From the IMG/VR virus record IMGVR_UViG_3300000385_000004, positions 1 through 52,089 of that record: 52,089 nucleotides of DNA, one strand, 5' to 3'. Origin of the DNA: a virus. Made by a program: the position numbers and the translations under genes. A model generated the notes under the pieces. That model did not search any database. It was not told the origin of the DNA and saw nothing but the letters and a program-made list of their open reading frames with translations. The first letter of the stretch is position 1, and the number at the start of each line of letters is the position of its first letter. Positions 48,745 to 52,089 of this stretch are shown in pieces.

Positions 48745-48978
48745 TTATCTTGTATTAATGGTGGAATGCTTATGAGAAGACTTTGCTTTTTTCAGTACGT
48801 CATTGAAGTTATCATCCGGTCTTCGAAAACCGAGACGAACTGAATCACCAAAAGCTGGAGGCGCGATCTTCTGTGTCATGTGGGGATTGTCTTGTTTGTA
48901 TTGCTCATACTCAGCAATAGACATAGTAAGTGTAGTTTCTTCTTTTGTATCATTATTCACAAACGTGTAATTTGGCAT
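48745..48978 (-). CDS. FmdB-like small phage protein lacking the zinc knuckle
   Basis: A 77-residue protein from ATG 48978, which has GGAGG at 6 bases; an adjacent ATG at 48981 is slightly too close. MPNYTFVNNDTKEETTLTMS, IAEYEQYKQDNPHMTQKIAP then PDDNFNDVLKKAKSSHKHST match the short 'Y.f.n..tgee' protein of marine T4-like phages often named FmdB-like. The cysteine pairs of FmdB are missing. Terminator 48992-49019 lies just upstream. Function unknown. Confidence 0.6.
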   Translation of the reverse strand: MPNYTFVNNDTKEETTLTMSIAEYEQYKQDNPHMTQKIAPPAFGDSVRLGFRRPDDNFNDVLKKAKSSHKHSTINTR

Positions 48979-48991
48979 CATTTACCTCCAT

Positions 48992-49019
48992 AAAAAAAGA
49001 GCAGCCAATAAGCTGCTCT
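48992..49019 (-). terminator. Strong intrinsic terminator
   Basis: 8-bp stem AGAGCAGC (48998-49005)/GCTGCTCT (49012-49019) with a 6-nt loop, followed on the minus strand by a run of U (A-run 48992-48998 on plus). It ends the transcript of the HAD gene. Confidence 0.85.
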
Positions 49020-49039
49020 GTTCAACCTACTGACAATAG

Positions 49040-49047
49040 TATTTATA
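49040..49047 (-). promoter_or_regulatory. Possible late box overlapping the HAD gene stop (TATAAATA)
   Basis: Exact TATAAATA on the minus strand, but a strong terminator starts 21 bases downstream, so useful transcription would need read-through. Probably a chance match or a leader-attenuated start. Confidence 0.25.
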
Positions 49048-49630
49048 CTAGACTGTCATAGATTTCACGCCAGTTTGAAACACGACGAATACTATACTTC
49101 GACATATTAAAGTGCGTGTTATGCGGATGATTAATAAGAATAGGATCAAGACCCATTATTTGGCCAGTGATCGCATTTTCGGGTTTATCTTCTACCCAAA
49201 GACAACCAGTATCACGATAAGGTTCAAGTGCTTCATCTTTGTCAGCACCACAATCAAGACACTCAATCTTTTCAAATGCAGTTTTACCAAAGAGCGCTTC
49301 GAGATTTTTCTTACGAAGCTTACCTGCATAAATGTCTTCACTCAACGAAGTAATACAGTGGAACACAAAGCCATGATCTTCATGAAGACGCCGAACATAT
49401 TTTACCGAGTCGCGAAGCTGAGGCAACCAACCAATTGCGGCTGACTCGTTAAACTGTCGGACATATGATTTGGCTTCTGGTTTCGGCATATTAAAGATCT
49501 TACCAATATCATATTCAGTATGATTGATTGGCTCAAATCCACGATCTCGCATCCAACGATAGAAACCATATTGCCAATCAAGCAATACACCGTCGCAGTC
49601 TACAAGAATTAGTTTATCACTCAGTTTCAT
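49043..49630 (-). CDS. HAD-superfamily phosphatase (5'-nucleotidase-like)
   Basis: A 195-residue protein with HAD motifs: I LILVDCDGVLLDW (DCD, nucleophile and acid Asp), II FHCITSLSE, and IV CLWVEDKPENA (ED). A four-helix cap is inserted after motif I, as in the mitochondrial-type deoxyribonucleotidase (NT5C) group. A role in dNMP or polynucleotide 3'-end turnover is plausible. Its end runs into a terminator. Start ATG 49630 has GGAAATATATT upstream. Confidence 0.75.
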   Translation of the reverse strand: MKLSDKLILVDCDGVLLDWQYGFYRWMRDRGFEPINHTEYDIGKIFNMPKPEAKSYVRQFNESAAIGWLPQLRDSVKYVRRLHEDHGFVFHCITSLSEDIYAGKLRKKNLEALFGKTAFEKIECLDCGADKDEALEPYRDTGCLWVEDKPENAITGQIMGLDPILINHPHNTHFNMSKYSIRRVSNWREIYDSLV

Positions 49631-49641
49631 AATATATTTCC

Positions 49642-49839
49642 TTATCCGACAACGTTGAAGTGGAAGTGAACGCCGTTTTGAACAGCTTCTTGACCAACAA
49701 ACACCGGGAAAAAGCGACCTTCCTCATTGGTCATCATAAAATGCCGAAAACCTTCGCAACCTGCTTTCTCAACCGCACGGCGAGCATTAGCAATAGTCTT
49801 GTAGGTTTTCGGCGCTGTGAAAGTGAATTCGCGGTTCAT
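49642..49839 (-). CDS. Hypothetical protein, early-promoter driven
   Basis: A 65-residue protein: MNREFTFTAPKTYKTIANAR, RAVEKAGCEGFRHFMMTNEE, then GRFFPVFVGQEAVQNGVHFH. Beta-alpha-beta-beta layout ('t..tA..av.k', 'rf.p.f.g..a'), like small conserved phage proteins. Its own promoter (49870-49898) lies 31 bases upstream. Function unknown. Confidence 0.6.
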   Translation of the reverse strand: MNREFTFTAPKTYKTIANARRAVEKAGCEGFRHFMMTNEEGRFFPVFVGQEAVQNGVHFHFNVVG

Positions 49840-49869
49840 GTTGATTTCCTTTTCATTCTGTATAGTTAT

Positions 49870-49898
49870 ACTATAAGCTTTCTAAAAAGGAATGTCAA
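49870..49898 (-). promoter_or_regulatory. Sigma70-type promoter (TTGACA-17-TATAGT)
   Basis: TTGACA (49898-49893), 17-bp spacer TTCCTTTTTAGAAAGCT, TATAGT (49875-49870). A mirrored A/T tract (AAAAAAGT) precedes the -35, as at 45433-45461. Confidence 0.8.
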
Positions 49899-49916
49899 CT
49901 ACTTTTTTGAAAAAAG

Positions 49917-50075
49917 TTACTCTAAATGCGAAAATTTATTCTTGTTCTTATTTCGCCGAGCGTTTTGGATCTTTGCTTTCTTTTTGTCGTACCTTTTACC
50001 ATCACGCTTTTTAAACTTGACTTCAGAGTCTTGTTCTTCGTACATCCATTCACGGAAGTTTTTATTCTTAGCCAT
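49917..50075 (-). CDS. 52-residue highly basic protein
   Basis: Starts MAKNKNFREWMYEEQDSEVK, then FKKRDGKRYDKKKAKIQNAR, ends SHLE. About 30% Lys plus Arg; probably nucleic-acid binding. ATG 50075 overlaps the DUF6433 stop by 8 bases. It ends 19 bases before the -35 of the next promoter. Function unknown. Confidence 0.58.
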   Translation of the reverse strand: MAKNKNFREWMYEEQDSEVKFKKRDGKRYDKKKAKIQNARRNKNKNKFSHLE

Positions 50076-50493
50076 CGCTAATGATCTCACCAAACGCTTC
50101 GTTGATTGTTGCTTTAGTCAAACCCTTGATCGGTTTCTTTTGAATCATTTGAATCAATAGCTCAGCATCTTTCTTATCTACAGACTCAAGCATCTCGATA
50201 AACATTGTTTCACGCTTGATACGATGCACACCTTCAGGCGCAAATCCTTCAACAAAGTATTTAAGTTTACGCGCTTGACGCTGAAGAGCACCTTGATTAT
50301 CAGGATACTCAGAAGGTGTATAAGGTGGTGCTGTATCAGGAATGTTAAACTTCTTTGACTTATCATACATAAGTACAAGAATATTTCGAAGAGGTAGACT
50401 ATTGTGCTGTCGAAGGTAGTCTACCTTTTCTTGTTTTGATTTCATTTTTGCTGCTTCTTCAAGAATTTCTGCAATAGACAATCTATAACCCAT
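50068..50493 (-). CDS. DUF6433 family conserved T4-like protein
   Basis: A 141-residue protein from ATG 50493 (GGAG 6 bases upstream; an upstream TTG is rejected). The family pattern is visible: AEILEEAAKMKSKQEKVDYL, RQHNSLPLRNILVLMYD, then PPYTPSEYPDNQGALQRQAR, MFIEMLESVDKKDAELLIQM and KGLTKATINEAFGEI. It is an all-helical protein, always found near T4-like RNase H. Function unknown. Confidence 0.75.
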   Translation of the reverse strand: MGYRLSIAEILEEAAKMKSKQEKVDYLRQHNSLPLRNILVLMYDKSKKFNIPDTAPPYTPSEYPDNQGALQRQARKLKYFVEGFAPEGVHRIKRETMFIEMLESVDKKDAELLIQMIQKKPIKGLTKATINEAFGEIISDG

Positions 50494-50504
50494 TTTTACT
50501 CCGT

Positions 50505-51359
50505 TCAAAAGTCCTGGATGGACTCCATAAGAAATTTCAATTTGTTCTTGATAAAGTAATTGAAGAGCTGTGAACGATCCTTATCATTCTCTTCACCATA
50601 CACATCAAGAATTTGCTCTTTAATAGACTCAGGAACTTCAGAAAGGTCGATGAGCTTTTTGTTCCGAGCCCAATTACGTTTAAGTGTCTCATCAAGATTA
50701 TTTATATCCTCAAACATCTCGATACGCTTCTTAGTAACTGGCTTTTGACGCTGACCAACCACGAGACAATTATCAGGTGAGAGTACATTCGGAATTCCGT
50801 CACCTACATCGCCTTTAATGATATGCTCAGCAAGATACTTTTCAGCATCTGAGTGTTTGATCCAACGCTTACGTGTAGGGTCCCATTGATCGACATTAGC
50901 ATACTTATGAAGCTGAATGTAGTCCTTATCACCAGAAAGAATAAGGATAGGCTCACCAGTATTAAGAGGTGTACCCTCACTATGAACAACAGTGCCAATA
51001 ATATCATCGGCTTCAGCAGTTGGAATTTGAATTACTTTATATGGAAAGAACGTCTTGAGTTCTTCACGTACATTATTCAATGCAGTAAAGATTGCATTCC
51101 AATCAAGCTCAGACTCTTGACGAGCTTTCTTACGAGATGCTTTGTAGTACGGAAAATAAGACCTACGCCAATAGTTTGTGTCATCACAGCAGATGACAAA
51201 TTCTCCATACTTTTCATGAAACTTTTTACGATTGAAACGCAAGCTGTTAAGTACCATGTGACGGATCATTGACTCATCAACCTGCGCGTTTTTATGATTA
51301 CCAATTTGAACCATCATATTCGAAATCATTACTTGGTTAAGATCAACCAAAATAGGCAT
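50505..51359 (-). CDS. rnh: T4-type RNase H (5'-3' exonuclease, FEN-1 family)
   Basis: A 284-residue protein (T4 RNase H is 305). Catalytic acids of the flap nuclease family are visible: ILVDLNQVMI (Asp), VICCDDTNYWRRSYFPYYKA, PTAEADDIIGTVV and ILSGDKDYIQLHK; then GDVGDGIPNVL of the H3TH DNA-binding region. It removes RNA primers in lagging-strand synthesis with gp32 and gp59, both in this window. It has a perfect-consensus promoter 28 bases upstream. Confidence 0.9.
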   Translation of the reverse strand: MPILVDLNQVMISNMMVQIGNHKNAQVDESMIRHMVLNSLRFNRKKFHEKYGEFVICCDDTNYWRRSYFPYYKASRKKARQESELDWNAIFTALNNVREELKTFFPYKVIQIPTAEADDIIGTVVHSEGTPLNTGEPILILSGDKDYIQLHKYANVDQWDPTRKRWIKHSDAEKYLAEHIIKGDVGDGIPNVLSPDNCLVVGQRQKPVTKKRIEMFEDINNLDETLKRNWARNKKLIDLSEVPESIKEQILDVYGEENDKDRSQLFNYFIKNKLKFLMESIQDF

Positions 51360-51386
51360 TGTATTCTCCTTATCTGTTACCTATTA

Positions 51387-51415
51387 ATTATATTCTAGGC
51401 ACAGACAAATGTCAA
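51387..51415 (-). promoter_or_regulatory. Perfect-consensus sigma70 promoter (TTGACA-17-TATAAT)
   Basis: TTGACA (51415-51410), 17-bp spacer TTTGTCTGTGCCTAGAA, TATAAT (51392-51387), 28 bases before RNase H. The -35 overlaps the stop of the upstream gene by 4 bases. Confidence 0.85.
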
Positions 51416-51762
51416 CTTAAATTGTCTTCCATATCAGCAAGAAAGTCTTCGAGCAAAGAAGCTTCATCATCAATAAATCCATAAAGCGTATTGTTTACTT
51501 CATGGATTGGACTATTTAGACCCTTTGCTCGATATCCAAGAGCTCGAATCGCTTCAATCAAGCCAAGAATATCTTTGATACATTCAGGATTCTCTTGAAT
51601 TGGATATTCAAAGTGTAGCATAGCATCTACAATTTCCATAGTTGCTAACGCGGCAATGTTAGCTACCTCCTCTTCGTCGCTTTCGAACTCCTCTGTAATA
51701 GTATCAAGCTTTTCTTGCTCGCGCTTTTGTTTTATTTTAGCGAAGTCGATTACTTCTGTCAT
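51412..51762 (-). CDS. Conserved helical phage protein
   Basis: A 116-residue acidic protein: MTEVIDFAKIKQKREQEKLD, EEEVANIAALATMEIVDAML, GLIEAIRALGYRAKGLNSPI and GFIDDEASLLEDFLADM. All helical; a common small protein of marine T4-like phages. It overlaps its upstream neighbour by 4 bases (ATGA). No catalytic motif. Function unknown. Confidence 0.6.
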   Translation of the reverse strand: MTEVIDFAKIKQKREQEKLDTITEEFESDEEEVANIAALATMEIVDAMLHFEYPIQENPECIKDILGLIEAIRALGYRAKGLNSPIHEVNNTLYGFIDDEASLLEDFLADMEDNLS

Positions 51763-52089
51763 GCATAAACCTTTACGATAATTGTTTGATCATTCACTCG
51801 GCCGTTGCAGGATGCTTCTTTTGTTTTCAAATCTTTGAGAAGCTTACGAGCCTTTGCCTTGGTTGTCTTAGTGAATTCACTGAAGAATTCTTCAGGCTTA
51901 CGAAGAGTCTTCTTATAAGAAGCTTCTACATCAATACCCTGAATAGTGGTACCTTTCACCTCAAAGCCTTTAGGAGATTGAGTAACAAGGTATGTCATAG
52001 TACGATACTTGGTATTAAACAGGTACACCTCAGAGGCACCCACAATGTTTGTAGGATCAACACTCACAAGCTTAAATTCAGCACTATTG
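51759..52089 (-). CDS. Conserved phage protein, N-terminus beyond right edge
   Basis: The frame stays open past the GTG at 52067 to the right edge (NSAEFKLVSVDPTNIVG), so this is the 3' part of a longer gene. The visible 109 residues include GASEVYLFNTKYRTMTYLVT, SPKGFEVKGTTIQGID and a basic C-terminal region (TKTTKAKARKLLKDLKTKEA) ending VNDQTIIVKVYA. I recognise the module from T4-like phages but not its function. It overlaps the next gene by 4 bases. Confidence 0.6.
   Translation of the reverse strand, partial: NSAEFKLVSVDPTNIVGASEVYLFNTKYRTMTYLVTQSPKGFEVKGTTIQGIDVEASYKKTLRKPEEFFSEFTKTTKAKARKLLKDLKTKEASCNGRVNDQTIIVKVYA

Noticed and set aside
6893-50706. Further TATAAATA matches inside genes (for example 2794, 7033, 18644, 32895, 38420, 50699)
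   Set aside because: In DNA this AT-rich roughly ten chance copies are expected in both strands; those inside coding sequence without a suitable downstream start were not called.

Overview
This window is about 52 kb of an AT-rich genome from a T4-like (Tevenvirinae-related) contractile-tailed phage, most probably marine. The evidence is a nearly complete T4-type baseplate gene set (gp53, gp5, gp27-like, gp25, gp6, gp7, gp8, gp48, gp54, gp26), the head-completion protein gp4, the replication and late-transcription trio gp32-gp59-gp33, T4 RNase H, PhoH, and copies of the T4 late promoter box TATAAATA. The host is inferred to be an alphaproteobacterium: the phage carries a circularly permuted (two-piece) tmRNA gene, which is the normal arrangement in that class, with a 12-residue tag ending in PVALAA. 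This is inference, because some cyanobacteria and betaproteobacteria also have permuted tmRNAs.

Layout. (1) 1-1800, minus: the start of a tail-fibre gene that runs off the left edge, plus two small virion proteins. (2) 1853-7789, minus: an accessory island inside the structural module. It has a TctC-like solute-binding protein, a TctA-like permease, a PP-loop ATPase, a GNAT acetyltransferase, a small repeat-rich virion protein, a QueC-like PP-loop protein and a GT-B-like transferase. (3) 7806-32618, minus: a giant fibre with a C-terminal S74 chaperone domain, then a long run of baseplate genes, many overlapping by 1 nt. (4) 32677-36917, plus: gp4, an unknown, gp54-like, gp26-like with a -1 frameshift extension, and the tape measure. 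Back-to-back late promoters lie between blocks 3 and 4. (5) 36930-39979, minus: a small zinc-ribbon membrane protein, gp32, gp59, gp33 and conserved hypotheticals. (6) 39998-40365: the permuted ssrA gene with a late promoter box immediately upstream. (7) 40362-46651, minus: lysis and host-takeover genes, mostly small. These include DUF1289, a SleB-type endolysin, DUF932, tiny membrane proteins and a SprT-like protease. Several have their own strong sigma70-type promoter with a shared sequence. (8) 46776-52089, minus: PD-(D/E)XK nuclease, PAAR spike tip, PhoH, HAD phosphatase, DUF6433, RNase H and a gene cut by the right edge.

How it fits together: blocks 3 and 4 build the baseplate and tail and are expected to be late-transcribed through gp33 and the sliding clamp. 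Small genes with host-type promoters are expected early. Three separate wall-degrading activities are present: a lysozyme-like domain fused to the gp27-like hub, an M15 peptidase domain in a baseplate-cluster protein, and the SleB-like endolysin. The most unusual points are the phage-borne TctA/TctC pair without TctB, the permuted tmRNA apparently under late control with an extra T-arm-like minihelix in its spacer, a complete -1 frameshift signal (slippery T7, 7-nt spacer, 9-bp stem) in the gp26-like gene, and a nested gene apparently starting at ATT.
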